From Burkholderiales bacterium (GTDB taxonomy: Bacteria > Pseudomonadota > Gammaproteobacteria > Burkholderiales > SG8-41): DNA of 64,000 bases. The notes beneath the pieces are model-generated. The model had not been told where the DNA came from, made no database searches, and saw only the letters and a list, made by a program, of their open reading frames with translations. The stretch spans positions 49,383-113,382 of the forward strand of contig DATAJS010000019.1 of NCBI GenBank assembly GCA_036262035.1. The letters are read 5' to 3'. Shown one piece after another: positions 1 to 8,184 of this stretch (positions are counted from its first letter, which is position 1; each line of letters begins with the position of its first letter). Both the position numbers and the translations under genes were made by a program.

Positions 1-1
1 C

Positions 2-910
2 ATGGGCGCGGCGCTCGGCGCCGGCAAGCTGCTTGGACTGGATGCCGAGCGCCTCGCGCAGTGCCTGTCGATGGCGGTCGTGCCGAACAACGCACTCAAT
101 CAGGCGCGGACCGGGCATCTATCGATGTGGAAGGCAGTCGCCGCAGGCCAGGCGGGGCGCGCCGGCGTTTTCGCGGCGCTGCTCGCGCACGCCGGGATGA
201 AAGGCCCGCACGCGCCTTTCGAGGGCAAGGCAGGCTGGTGCGACCATGTGGCGCGGCGGCGCTTTACGCTCGGCGCGTTCGGCGGAGCCGGGACGCCGTT
301 CAAGATCCGGGACACGTCGATCAAGCCGCGCGCCTCGTGCGCGACGACGATCTCGTCGATTCTCGCGGCGGAGAAAGCGGGCACGGCGCTCGCGACCACG
401 GCAGAGATCGAAAGCGTAACGGTGGAGGTCTACGAGCGCGCGAAGATCGGCATGGGCACCGGAGAGCACCATTGGAACCCGGACTCCAGAGAGACCGCCG
501 ATCACAGCATCCCGTATGTCGTCGCAGCGGCGCTGATCGATAAGCGCGTGTCGCCGGCGTCGTTCGCAGACGAGCGGCTGTGGAGCCCCGAGCTGCGCGC
601 GCTGCTCCCGAAAATCGAGGTGATCGCTAACGAGGAATTCACCGCGGCGTACGAGCGCGTACCGGTGGAGCATCGCACACGCGTGTCCGTGCTGCTGAAG
701 AGCGGCGAGCGCAGGACGGGTTACGCCGGCGGCGAGCAGGGTGACCTGTCTCAACCCAAGAGCGACCGGGAGATCGAGGAGAAATTCCGTTCGTTGACCG
801 GAGACCGCCTGGGTGCGCAACGCGCAGACGCGGCGCTGGCTGCGCTGTGGAGACTCGATTCGATGTCCGATGTTTCGGAGATCGCCGACCTCGTGAGGTT
901 CGATCGATGA
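2..910 (+). CDS. MmgE/PrpD family protein, 5'-truncated by the window edge
   Basis: The frame is open from the first bases to the TGA at 908-910, giving 302 residues. About 150 N-terminal residues lie outside the window. The product belongs to the MmgE/PrpD family, whose best-known member is 2-methylcitrate dehydratase. Shared landmarks with the complete paralogue at 8185-9603 are a TGHLSMWK-like stretch, FEGKAGWC, GAGTPFKI and a GEHHWNP segment. Its stop overlaps the ATG of the following Bug receptor gene (ATGA), so the two are translationally coupled. The substrate is unknown; neighbours suggest a carboxylic acid such as a tricarboxylate. The family is clear, the reaction is inference. Confidence 0.9.
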   Translation: MGAALGAGKLLGLDAERLAQCLSMAVVPNNALNQARTGHLSMWKAVAAGQAGRAGVFAALLAHAGMKGPHAPFEGKAGWCDHVARRRFTLGAFGGAGTPFKIRDTSIKPRASCATTISSILAAEKAGTALATTAEIESVTVEVYERAKIGMGTGEHHWNPDSRETADHSIPYVVAAALIDKRVSPASFADERLWSPELRALLPKIEVIANEEFTAAYERVPVEHRTRVSVLLKSGERRTGYAGGEQGDLSQPKSDREIEEKFRSLTGDRLGAQRADAALAALWRLDSMSDVSEIADLVRFDR

Positions 911-1872
911 AGCTGGCCTTCGCGTTGTTGTCGATCCCGGTCGCGATGTCATGGACCGCCGGCGCTGTTCATGCGCAACAAGCGTACCCCTCGAAACCCA
1001 TCCGGGTACTCGTCGGTTCTCCTCCCGGAAGCGGCAGCGATGTCATCGCGCGAGCCATCACGCAGAAGCTTTCAGAGCGGCTGGGCCAGCAGTGCGTCGC
1101 CGACAATCGTCCCGGCGCTGCGGGCGGCGTCGCCCTGGAGATGCTGGCGAATGCACCCGCCGACGGGTACACGATCGGTACGCTCAGCGGGCAGAACGTT
1201 TCGGGCATGGTCATGAAGACGATCTCGGTCGACATTCCGAAAGCGCTCACGCCGATCACCCTGATGATCTCGCAACCGTACGTCCTGGTGGTGACGCCGG
1301 CGCTGCCCGTGACCTCGGTGAAGGAGCTGATCGCGTACGCCAAGACCAAGCCGCTCGCCTATGCATCGAGCGGTATCGGCTCGACCGTTCACCTCGGCAT
1401 GGAAATGCTCAAGATGATGGCGGGTATCGACATGACCCACGTGCCCTACAAGGGTAGCGGACTGTCCATGGTCGACCTCATGGGCGGGCGCGTCCAGGCG
1501 GCTATCACCAACATGCTGACTGCAGCGCCGTTGGTACGCAGCGGCAGGATCCGGGCGCTGGCGGTCACCACATCGAAACGCTCGCCGGCAATGCCGGACC
1601 TTCCGACCGTTGCCGAAGCCGGGGTCCCCGGCTACGAAGTGCGCAGCTGGTACGGGCTGGTGGCGCCGAAGGGGGCGCCGGCCGCGGTGGTTTCGACGCT
1701 GAACCGTGCGGTTGGCGCCGTGATGGCTGCACCGGAGGTTCACGAAAGACTCGTGGCTGACGGAGCGGAAGTGGCGGAAGCGAATTCGCCCGAACAGTTT
1801 CGAGCATTGATCGCGTCGGAGATCGCGCGGTGGACCAGCTTCCGCAGCCGCGCGAAGGTCAACCTGGATTGA
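907..1872 (+). CDS. Bug/TctC-family periplasmic solute-binding protein
   Basis: This is a 321-residue receptor of the tripartite tricarboxylate transporter (Bug) family, which binds small carboxylates in the periplasm. The ATG at 907 overlaps the previous stop and starts a typical signal peptide (residues 1-22, cleavage after AVHA). Mature landmarks are YPSKPIRVLVG, NRPGAAGG, ADGYT and the HVPYKGSG segment, in the usual order. Length is normal. No TctA or TctB membrane subunits are encoded nearby, so the receptor is an orphan, as is common in Burkholderiales. The ligand cannot be read from the sequence; the flanking PrpD-like and TcuA-like genes hint at a tricarboxylate. Confidence 0.93.
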   Translation: MKLAFALLSIPVAMSWTAGAVHAQQAYPSKPIRVLVGSPPGSGSDVIARAITQKLSERLGQQCVADNRPGAAGGVALEMLANAPADGYTIGTLSGQNVSGMVMKTISVDIPKALTPITLMISQPYVLVVTPALPVTSVKELIAYAKTKPLAYASSGIGSTVHLGMEMLKMMAGIDMTHVPYKGSGLSMVDLMGGRVQAAITNMLTAAPLVRSGRIRALAVTTSKRSPAMPDLPTVAEAGVPGYEVRSWYGLVAPKGAPAAVVSTLNRAVGAVMAAPEVHERLVADGAEVAEANSPEQFRALIASEIARWTSFRSRAKVNLD

Positions 1873-1891
1873 AGATGAAAGCGATTGCGAC

Positions 1892-3607
1892 ATGACAGTG
1901 AACGGGGCGAATGAGCCGGTGTTCGAAGTGGTATGGCCCGGCAGCCGGCGCGCTGCAAGCGACATCGCACAGACGGCCCCGCTCTCCGATTTGAACGGCA
2001 AGGTGATCGCCGAGGTCTGGGACCGGGTGTTTCGCGGGGACCAGATGTTTCCTCACGTGCGAAACATCATCAAGCGCCGGTTTCCGCAGGTCGCCTTCGT
2101 CGATCACGATGAATTTGGTGACATTTTCGGATGGAACGAGCGCGAAGTCATCGCGAGACTGCCGGAGCTCCTTAGAAAACACAGGGCGGACGCCGCCATC
2201 GTCGGTGTCGGGGCTTGAGGAGCCTGCACGCCCGCCGTGTTGCGGGCAGCAGCGGTAGCGGAAAAGTGCGGAATACGTACGGCTTCGATCGTCGCGTCGG
2301 CCTTCCTGGGATTGGCCGCGCACACCTCGAAAGGTCTCGGCGTTCCGAACCTGGCGATTGCCGAGTACCCGGGCGTTCCGATGACCGACGATGAGCATGC
2401 GCTGCGTCGGAAGGTCGAGAACGACCTGGCGCCCCGGATCGTTGCGGGTTTGGCGAAGCCGGTGAGTACTGCCGGCAGCGTTGAAGCGGCGGCCGGACCT
2501 CGCGAGATCGTGGCCAGAGGCGGGCTCGATCAGATCCTGCGCACGTTTCACGACAGGCAATGGTCCGACGGCCTGCCCATCGTTCCCCCCACCCCGGATC
2601 GCGTGGAGGCGTTCTTCGAGTTCACCGAGCGGGCGGCCGATGAAGTGATCGGTACCCTGCCGGTCGAAAGCCGCGAAGCGTCGCTGTGGAGCATCGCCGT
2701 AAACGGCGTCATGGCGGGCTGTGAGCCACGCTACATGCCGATCCTGATCGCGGTGGTCGAGTGCATCTCCGATCCGGCCTTCCGCCTGCAGGACGCCGGC
2801 GCTACGCCGGGCTGGGAACCGCTGGTCATCGTCAGCGGGCCGATCGCAAAGGCGCTGGACTTTAACTCCGGCGCCGGCGCGTTACGCGTGGGGCGCCAGG
2901 CCAACACCAGCATCGGCCGCTTCCTTCGGCTTTACCTGCGCAATGTCTGTGGCTTCCGGATCTCCCCCGGAGAAGGCGACAAGGCGTGCATAGGCTCCGC
3001 GTTCAACGTCGCGCTGGCGGAGAACGAGGACGCCGTGCAGGAGCTCGGCTGGCCGCCGTTTTCCGCCGACCGTGGCTTTGCGGCCGGCGAAAACGCCGTC
3101 ACGGTGCAGAGCGTCGTCTCCGCCAGCCCGCCCACATACAGTGCCGGCAGCTCCGCACTCGATCACGCTTCGATTCACAAGGACGTGATCTGCGAAGGCT
3201 TCAAGTACTGGGCATTCCTCGGGATCAAACGAACGAAGTGGAGCGCGTTATTCGTGATGAGCCCCTCGGTCGCGAAGGTGATCGCGTCCCAGTGGAGCAA
3301 GGACGACTATCGGAGATACCTGGCCGAGAACGTGCGGATGCCCGTCAGCGAGATGATGAGGTTCGCAAGAAATCTGAGCAACACGACCTTCAGCGTCGAA
3401 GACATGGTAGAGCAGGGCGCGCTGCCCCCGGCCTACGCCGAATCGGCCGATCCGGATCGACGGGTCCCGATATTCATCGACCCTTCCAGCATAAACATCG
3501 TCGTCGCCGGAGACCCCGGCCGGAATCAGACCCGGGGCTACATGAACAATCATCAACAGGGGTGGCCCGTGAGCAAACGCGTGGTGTTGCCCAAGGGCTG
3601 GAGGTGA
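1892..3607 (+). CDS. UGSC-family selenoprotein with in-frame TGA (Sec109), fused to a large C-terminal domain
   Basis: One frame runs from the ATG at 1892 to the TGA at 3605-3607, broken only by a TGA at 2216-2218. Read through as selenocysteine it gives 571 residues with the motif Sec109-Gly-Ala-Cys112-Thr. This matches the UGSC motif (Sec-Gly-Ser-Cys) of a family known to be encoded with Sec. Residues about 25-195 fit that family: FRGDQMFPHV, DEFGD and AAIVGVGA before Sec, and an AEKCGIRTASIVASAFLGLA helix-strand after it. Residues from about 205 form a larger domain starting WSDGLPIVPPTPDRV. A hairpin starting 11 bases after the TGA resembles a bacterial SECIS. If the TGA were a real stop, the downstream half would have no credible start. 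The biochemical role is unknown; a thiol/selenol redox role is likely. It sits between two Bug receptor genes on the same strand. Confidence 0.83.
2216..2247 (+). promoter_or_regulatory. Candidate bacterial SECIS element (UGA plus hairpin)
   Basis: The UGA at 2216-2218 is followed by a perfect 6-bp stem, GCCCGC (2230-2235) with GCGGGC (2242-2247). It encloses the six-base loop CGTGTT (2236-2241). The loop begins 17 bases after the UGA and its second base is G. Both agree with the general bacterial SECIS model: apical loop roughly 16-37 nt from the UGA, and a G among the first two loop bases. SelB binding to such a hairpin directs Sec insertion. The stem lies in GC-rich coding sequence, so chance formation is possible, but the position is right. 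Confidence 0.65.
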
Positions 3608-3611
3608 TCGG

Positions 3612-4601
3612 ATGAACCTTTATCGAACCGGCGCAATCGCGTCCGGCCTGCTCGCGCTGTCCAGTGTCATTGGAACCGCGCATGCGGCGTCCTCGGCTCA
3701 GGAGCGCTATCCGGACAAGCCGATCCGCTTCGTCCTCGCGAATGCGCCGGCAAGCTCGGCAGACATTCTCGTTCGTATTCTTTCAGACAGGCTTGCGGAA
3801 CAAATGAAGCAGCCTGTCGTCGTCGACACCCGACCGGGGGGCAGTGGAATCATCGGCACGGCCATAGCGAAGTCGGCGCCTGCCGACGGTTACACGCTGC
3901 TGCAGGCCGGCAATGTCTTCACGACGATTACCGCTTTGCGCAAAGACCTGCCGTTCAATGTCGACACCGATTTCATAGCGCTCACGAAAATAGCGTGGGT
4001 GGCCAATGTGCTGGCCGTCTACGGCGGTTTGAACGTGAACAGCGTGCCGGACCTCATTCGGCTCGCGAAAGCCAAACCGAATACGCTGAACTACGGCTCT
4101 GCAGGCATCGCATCGCCGTCGCATCTCAGCGCCGCTCTGCTGGACGTGCTCGCCGGGATCAGGACAGTGCACATCCCCTACAAGGGCACGGCTCAAGCGC
4201 TGACGGACACGATGACGGGGCAGCTTCAGTTTCTGATCACTTCACCGCTTGTCGTGGCACCGCACGCGAATTCAGGCCGCATCAGAGTCATCGCGACGAC
4301 CGGGCCCACGCGCGATCGGCTCTTCCCCAATCTGCCGACCGTGCGCGAGAGTGTGCCCGGCTATGAGATGACCCAGTGGTGGGGTGTTGCAGTACCGGCG
4401 AACACCCCGCCGCGCATCGTCTCGAAGCTGCACGAGGAGATCTGCAAGGCGCTCCAGGACCCCGACACGCGAAGCGCCATGGCGAAATACGGTGCGACGG
4501 CTGATCCTCAATCGATGGCCGAGTTCGCTGCATTCATCAAGTCCGAACGTGCACGCGTCGGAGATCTGATCAAGCGGGCGGGCATTGCCGGCACCGAGTA
4601 A
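3612..4601 (+). CDS. Bug/TctC-family periplasmic solute-binding protein
   Basis: This is a 329-residue orphan receptor of the tripartite tricarboxylate transporter family. The ATG at 3612 is only five bases past the selenoprotein stop. A signal peptide ends near residue 25 (GTAHA). The mature part shows YPDKPIRFVLA, DTRPGGSG, ADGYTLL and HIPYKGTAQAL. The first ligand-loop motif is variant: LANAPASSADIL replaces the usual PGG-rich loop, so the ligand may differ from those of its paralogues. The next gene, a TcuA-like dehydrogenase, probably handles what this or the other receptors import. No permease genes are adjacent. Confidence 0.92.
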   Translation: MNLYRTGAIASGLLALSSVIGTAHAASSAQERYPDKPIRFVLANAPASSADILVRILSDRLAEQMKQPVVVDTRPGGSGIIGTAIAKSAPADGYTLLQAGNVFTTITALRKDLPFNVDTDFIALTKIAWVANVLAVYGGLNVNSVPDLIRLAKAKPNTLNYGSAGIASPSHLSAALLDVLAGIRTVHIPYKGTAQALTDTMTGQLQFLITSPLVVAPHANSGRIRVIATTGPTRDRLFPNLPTVRESVPGYEMTQWWGVAVPANTPPRIVSKLHEEICKALQDPDTRSAMAKYGATADPQSMAEFAAFIKSERARVGDLIKRAGIAGTE

Positions 4602-4608
4602 ACCTCAC

Positions 4609-6108
4609 ATGGACGTCAAAATGACTGGATCTTACGATGTAATCGTCGTCGGTGGCGGTAACGCGGCGTTGTGCTCCGCCCTGGCCGCGAGCGACCGGGG
4701 CGCCAGGGTGCTCGTGCTCGAACGCGCTCCGGAGGAGCAGCGGGGCGGAAACACCGCTTTTACCGGCGGCGGCATGCGCATGGTGCACAACGGGCTGGAG
4801 ACCGTGCTGACGGTCGTGCCCGACCTATCGGAGTCGGAGAAGGCGAACACGGACTTCGGCAGCTATTCGGCTGAGCAGTATTTCGACGATCTCGGACGGC
4901 TGACGCAGTACTACTGCGATCCCGACCTTGCCGAGACACTGGTCAACAACAGCACGTCGACCGTGCAGTGGCTTCATTCCAAAGGCGTCAAGTTTCTGCC
5001 CTTTTACGGCAGCTACTCGGTGGTCAAGAACGGCCGCCGCGTGTTCTTCGGCGGTACGGTGGTTTACGCCTCTGGCGGTGGGCAGGGGCTGGTCGACGCG
5101 GAGATGAAGAGTGCGCGCAAGGCGGGTGTCGAAATCCGCTTCGATCACCGCGTCATGTCGCTGGTGGAGGATGCCTCCGGAGTCCAGGGCGTGCGCGTGC
5201 GCTCGAACGGCACCGAATCCGAAATACGCGCGAAGTGCGTCGTGCTCGCGTGCGGCGGGTTCGAGGCGAACCGCGAAATGCGCGCGCGCTATCTGGGTAC
5301 GGGCTGGGACATGGCCACGGTGCGCGGCACGCGCTACAACACGGGCGACGGCCTGCGCATGGCGCTCGACGTCGGCGCGCAGCCGTACGGTCAGTGGTCG
5401 GGCTGCCATGCGGTTGCATGGGAGCGCAACGCCCCCCAGTTCGGCGACCTGAACAAAACAGCGGAGCCGTACCGCCACAGTTACCCGTGGGGGATCATGG
5501 TCAACGCGAACGGCAAGCGCTTCGTCGACGAGGGCGCGGATTTTCGCAACTACACCTACGCCAAATACGGGCGCGTGGTGCTCGAGCAGCCGGGCAGCTT
5601 CGCCTGGCAGGTGTTCGACTCGCAGGTGCTGCACCTCCTGCGCGACGAGTACAAGCTGCGCGGCGCGACCAAGGTCCGCGCCGACACTCTGGAAGAGCTG
5701 GTCGAGAAAATGCAGGACGTGAATCCGGCCGGATTCCTCGAGTCGGTGCGCGAATTCAATGCCGCAGTGAAGAAAGAGGTGCCCTTCAATCCGGAGATCA
5801 AGGACGGGCGCCGCACGGTCGGCCTCGCCGTGGACAAGACGAATTGGGCGAACACCATCGAGAAACCGCCGTTCGAAGCGTACGGCGTCGGCTGCGGCAT
5901 CACGTTCACCTTCGGCGGCGTCAAGATCGACACCGGGTGCCACGTGCTGGACATCGACGATCGGCCCGTCCCCGGCCTGTACGCGGCGGGCGAGATGGTG
6001 GGCGGGCTTTTTTATTTCAATTACCCCGGAAGCTCGGGGCTCATGTCGGGGGCCGTTTTCGGCCGCATTTCGGGTGACTCGGCGGGCGCGTACGCGACGT
6101 CGAAGTAG
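4609..6108 (+). CDS. FAD-dependent dehydrogenase of the fumarate reductase/TcuA (tricarballylate dehydrogenase) type
   Basis: This is a flavoprotein of about 499 residues. The N-terminus carries the FAD Rossmann motif VVGGGNAAL followed by LVLERAPEEQRGGNTAFTGG. The C-terminus carries the closing FAD motif GLYAAGEMVGGLF with FNYPGSSGLMSG. This is the architecture of the FAD_binding_2 family, including fumarate reductase flavoproteins and TcuA, which oxidises tricarballylate to cis-aconitate. There is no signal peptide or multihaem domain, so a cytoplasmic dehydrogenase is likely. The ATG at 4609 was chosen because an upstream in-frame start at 4585 would overlap the receptor gene by 17 bases. 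The exact substrate is inferred from context only. Confidence 0.82.
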   Translation: MDVKMTGSYDVIVVGGGNAALCSALAASDRGARVLVLERAPEEQRGGNTAFTGGGMRMVHNGLETVLTVVPDLSESEKANTDFGSYSAEQYFDDLGRLTQYYCDPDLAETLVNNSTSTVQWLHSKGVKFLPFYGSYSVVKNGRRVFFGGTVVYASGGGQGLVDAEMKSARKAGVEIRFDHRVMSLVEDASGVQGVRVRSNGTESEIRAKCVVLACGGFEANREMRARYLGTGWDMATVRGTRYNTGDGLRMALDVGAQPYGQWSGCHAVAWERNAPQFGDLNKTAEPYRHSYPWGIMVNANGKRFVDEGADFRNYTYAKYGRVVLEQPGSFAWQVFDSQVLHLLRDEYKLRGATKVRADTLEELVEKMQDVNPAGFLESVREFNAAVKKEVPFNPEIKDGRRTVGLAVDKTNWANTIEKPPFEAYGVGCGITFTFGGVKIDTGCHVLDIDDRPVPGLYAAGEMVGGLFYFNYPGSSGLMSGAVFGRISGDSAGAYATSK

Positions 6109-6130
6109 TGCATTCGCGAAGGGAGAGGCA

Positions 6131-6709
6131 ATGACGGGATTCGTCCGGCGCGTAGTGACCGGCCACGACAAGGACGGCAAGGCCATCGTGCTGTCCGACG
6201 GCCTGGTCGAAAGGGTCTACACGAACCCCCTGAGGCCGGGGCATCGATCGAGCGATATCTGGGAAACGCGCGGAATGCCGGTATCGGTTTCCCGCGAAGA
6301 GCCCGATCCGGTGGCGGTCGTGAGCAGCTTCCTCTCGCCGCTGGGTGTGAAGATACGCATTTCGGAGCTCGAGCCGGAACCGGAGTCGGTGCGCAACATC
6401 GATCCGAAAGTGGCCGCCGAATGGTACCGAGACTCGGGCCACTCCTCGTCCTCGACGTTCGGGAAAGGCGGCCGTCATCCGTTGATGCATCGCACCGAGA
6501 CGATCGATTACGCGGTCGTGCTGGAGGGGCAGATGACGCTCGTGATGGACGACTGCGAGATCGTGTTGAACGCCGGCGACGTGGTCGTTCAGCGGGGCAC
6601 CAATCACGCCTGGAGCAATCGGTCGTCCGGGCGCGTTCGCATGCTGTACATCCTGATCGATGGACGTTTCGACGCGGAGCTCGCGAAGCTCCTGGCGCCT
6701 GGAGAGTAA
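6131..6709 (+). CDS. Cupin-domain protein
   Basis: A 192-residue protein with a single cupin barrel at residues about 110-185. HRTETIDYAVVLEGQMTLVMD forms the first metal-binding cupin motif and GDVVVQRGTNHAWSN the second, supplying His and Glu ligands. The start at 6131 has a strong ribosome site (GGGAGAGG) seven bases upstream. It lies in the catabolic operon between the TcuA-like dehydrogenase and the first complete PrpD-like gene. Stand-alone cupins in such clusters may be dioxygenases, isomerases or small-molecule sensors; the sequence does not distinguish these. The role here is unknown. Confidence 0.85.
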   Translation: MTGFVRRVVTGHDKDGKAIVLSDGLVERVYTNPLRPGHRSSDIWETRGMPVSVSREEPDPVAVVSSFLSPLGVKIRISELEPEPESVRNIDPKVAAEWYRDSGHSSSSTFGKGGRHPLMHRTETIDYAVVLEGQMTLVMDDCEIVLNAGDVVVQRGTNHAWSNRSSGRVRMLYILIDGRFDAELAKLLAPGE

Positions 6710-6713
6710 GAGC

Positions 6714-8165
6714 ATGGCGACCTCGTTGACGACAAAACCTGACGAGACCTCCGCGGATTCCGCGGGACGCGGCGCGACGCGCATGCTCGCGGCTCACGCG
6801 GCGACGCTGGCGTACGACGCGATTCCCGCGCAGGTGATCAGCCTCACCAAGCAATACCTGCTGGATACGCTCGGGGTGGCCATCGGCGCGAGCTCGTTGG
6901 CTCCGGAAGCGAAGATCATCGACGAATACGTGCGCGACTTCGGAGGCAGAGCCGAGAGCACCGTCCTGGGATTCGGCGGCAAGGCGCCGGCGGCGTGGGC
7001 GGCGTTCGTGAACGGCAGTCTCGGCCACATGCTCGACTACGACGACGTCGGCGACCACTGTCACTACGGCATTGCGACCGTGCCGGTCGCGTTCGCGATC
7101 GCCGAGAAACGCGGCGGCGCGAGCGGCCGCGACCTGCTCGCGGCGATCGTGGCAGGCACCGACGTTCATGCCCGTCTCGCCCAGTCGATCGACATTCCGG
7201 ACTGGACGATGAGCGAAGGCTGGTTCGCGACCCAGCTGCTCGGCGGCCTTTCCGGCGCCGCGGTCGCCGCCAGGCTCATGGGCCTGGACGGCGAGGCGAT
7301 CGAGAACGCTTTCGGGATCGCCTATACCCAGATGGGCGGCAGCCGTCAGATGGCCGTCAACGTCGCGACGCACCTGCGGTCCATGCAGGCGGGTTTTTCC
7401 GGACAAGCCGCGATCCTATCCGCGGAGCTCACCGCGCGCGGTATCGTGGGGTCTAAGGAAGTCATCGAGGGACGCTACGGGCTGTTCAGAAACTACGTGC
7501 GCACCTCCACGCCGCGCTGGAGCGTCATCCTCGACGGTCTCGGGTCGCGCTTTCCCGTGGTCGATACCCACTGCTTCAAGGTATGGCCGGCGTGCGCCGT
7601 GACGCGCCCCACGAATGCGGCGATGCTCGAGCTGCGCAGGAAACATTCGCTGCGGCCCGAAGATATCGCGTCGATCACCGTCGTCAGCAACGAAGGCGAC
7701 AAGACGCATCTTCTATCGGTGCCCGTCGAGCTCAAGCGCCGGCCGCGAACGAGCATCGACGCCAAGTACAGCGTGCCCTTCACGCTGGCGGCGATGATGG
7801 TGCACGGCGACGTGCGCCTGCGTCACTACACGCCGGAAGCGCTCGACGATCCGGCGGTGCTCGACATGGCGGACCGCATCGATTTTCGCGCAGCGTCGGC
7901 AGCAGACGGAGGGGCGAAGGTGAAGATGACGCCGATCGTGGAAGTGAAGACCAGGGATGGACGGGCGCTAGCCCACCAGGTTCCGGGCGTGCCGGGAGAC
8001 CCGAACAACCCCGTGAGCCAGGCTCTGCTGGAGGAGAAGTTTCGAGACTGCGTTTCGTTCGCGGTCAATCCCGTGAGCAAACGCAACGTGGAGAAGGTCA
8101 TCGAGCTCGTCGCCGACCTCGAGAACGTACCGGATGCCACGGACGTGATGCGCCTCCTCGCCTAG
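6714..8165 (+). CDS. MmgE/PrpD family protein
   Basis: A 483-residue full-length member of the MmgE/PrpD family (2-methylcitrate dehydratase and relatives). The start at 6714 follows the cupin stop by four bases with a GAGAG site just upstream. N-terminal landmarks are YDAIPAQVISLTKQYLLDTLGVAIGA and FVNGSLGHMLDYDDVGDHCHYG, the family's conserved active-site region rich in Asp and His. It is clearly more diverged from the other two copies in the window than those are from each other, so it may act on a different acid. It is probably cytoplasmic and co-transcribed with the next gene, 19 bases downstream. Confidence 0.93.
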   Translation: MATSLTTKPDETSADSAGRGATRMLAAHAATLAYDAIPAQVISLTKQYLLDTLGVAIGASSLAPEAKIIDEYVRDFGGRAESTVLGFGGKAPAAWAAFVNGSLGHMLDYDDVGDHCHYGIATVPVAFAIAEKRGGASGRDLLAAIVAGTDVHARLAQSIDIPDWTMSEGWFATQLLGGLSGAAVAARLMGLDGEAIENAFGIAYTQMGGSRQMAVNVATHLRSMQAGFSGQAAILSAELTARGIVGSKEVIEGRYGLFRNYVRTSTPRWSVILDGLGSRFPVVDTHCFKVWPACAVTRPTNAAMLELRRKHSLRPEDIASITVVSNEGDKTHLLSVPVELKRRPRTSIDAKYSVPFTLAAMMVHGDVRLRHYTPEALDDPAVLDMADRIDFRAASAADGGAKVKMTPIVEVKTRDGRALAHQVPGVPGDPNNPVSQALLEEKFRDCVSFAVNPVSKRNVEKVIELVADLENVPDATDVMRLLA

Positions 8166-8184
8166 TTCGCTTCGAGAGACTTCC

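Noticed and set aside
2237..3607. Separate gene starting at GTG 2237 after an ordinary stop at 2216-2218
   Set aside because: The frame is continuous across the TGA, UGSC-family sequence lies on both sides, and no ribosome site precedes 2237.
4609..6108. TcuA-like flavoprotein as replacement for the missing SdhA
   Set aside because: It lies 49 kb away within a catabolic cluster and its best fit is tricarballylate-type dehydrogenase.
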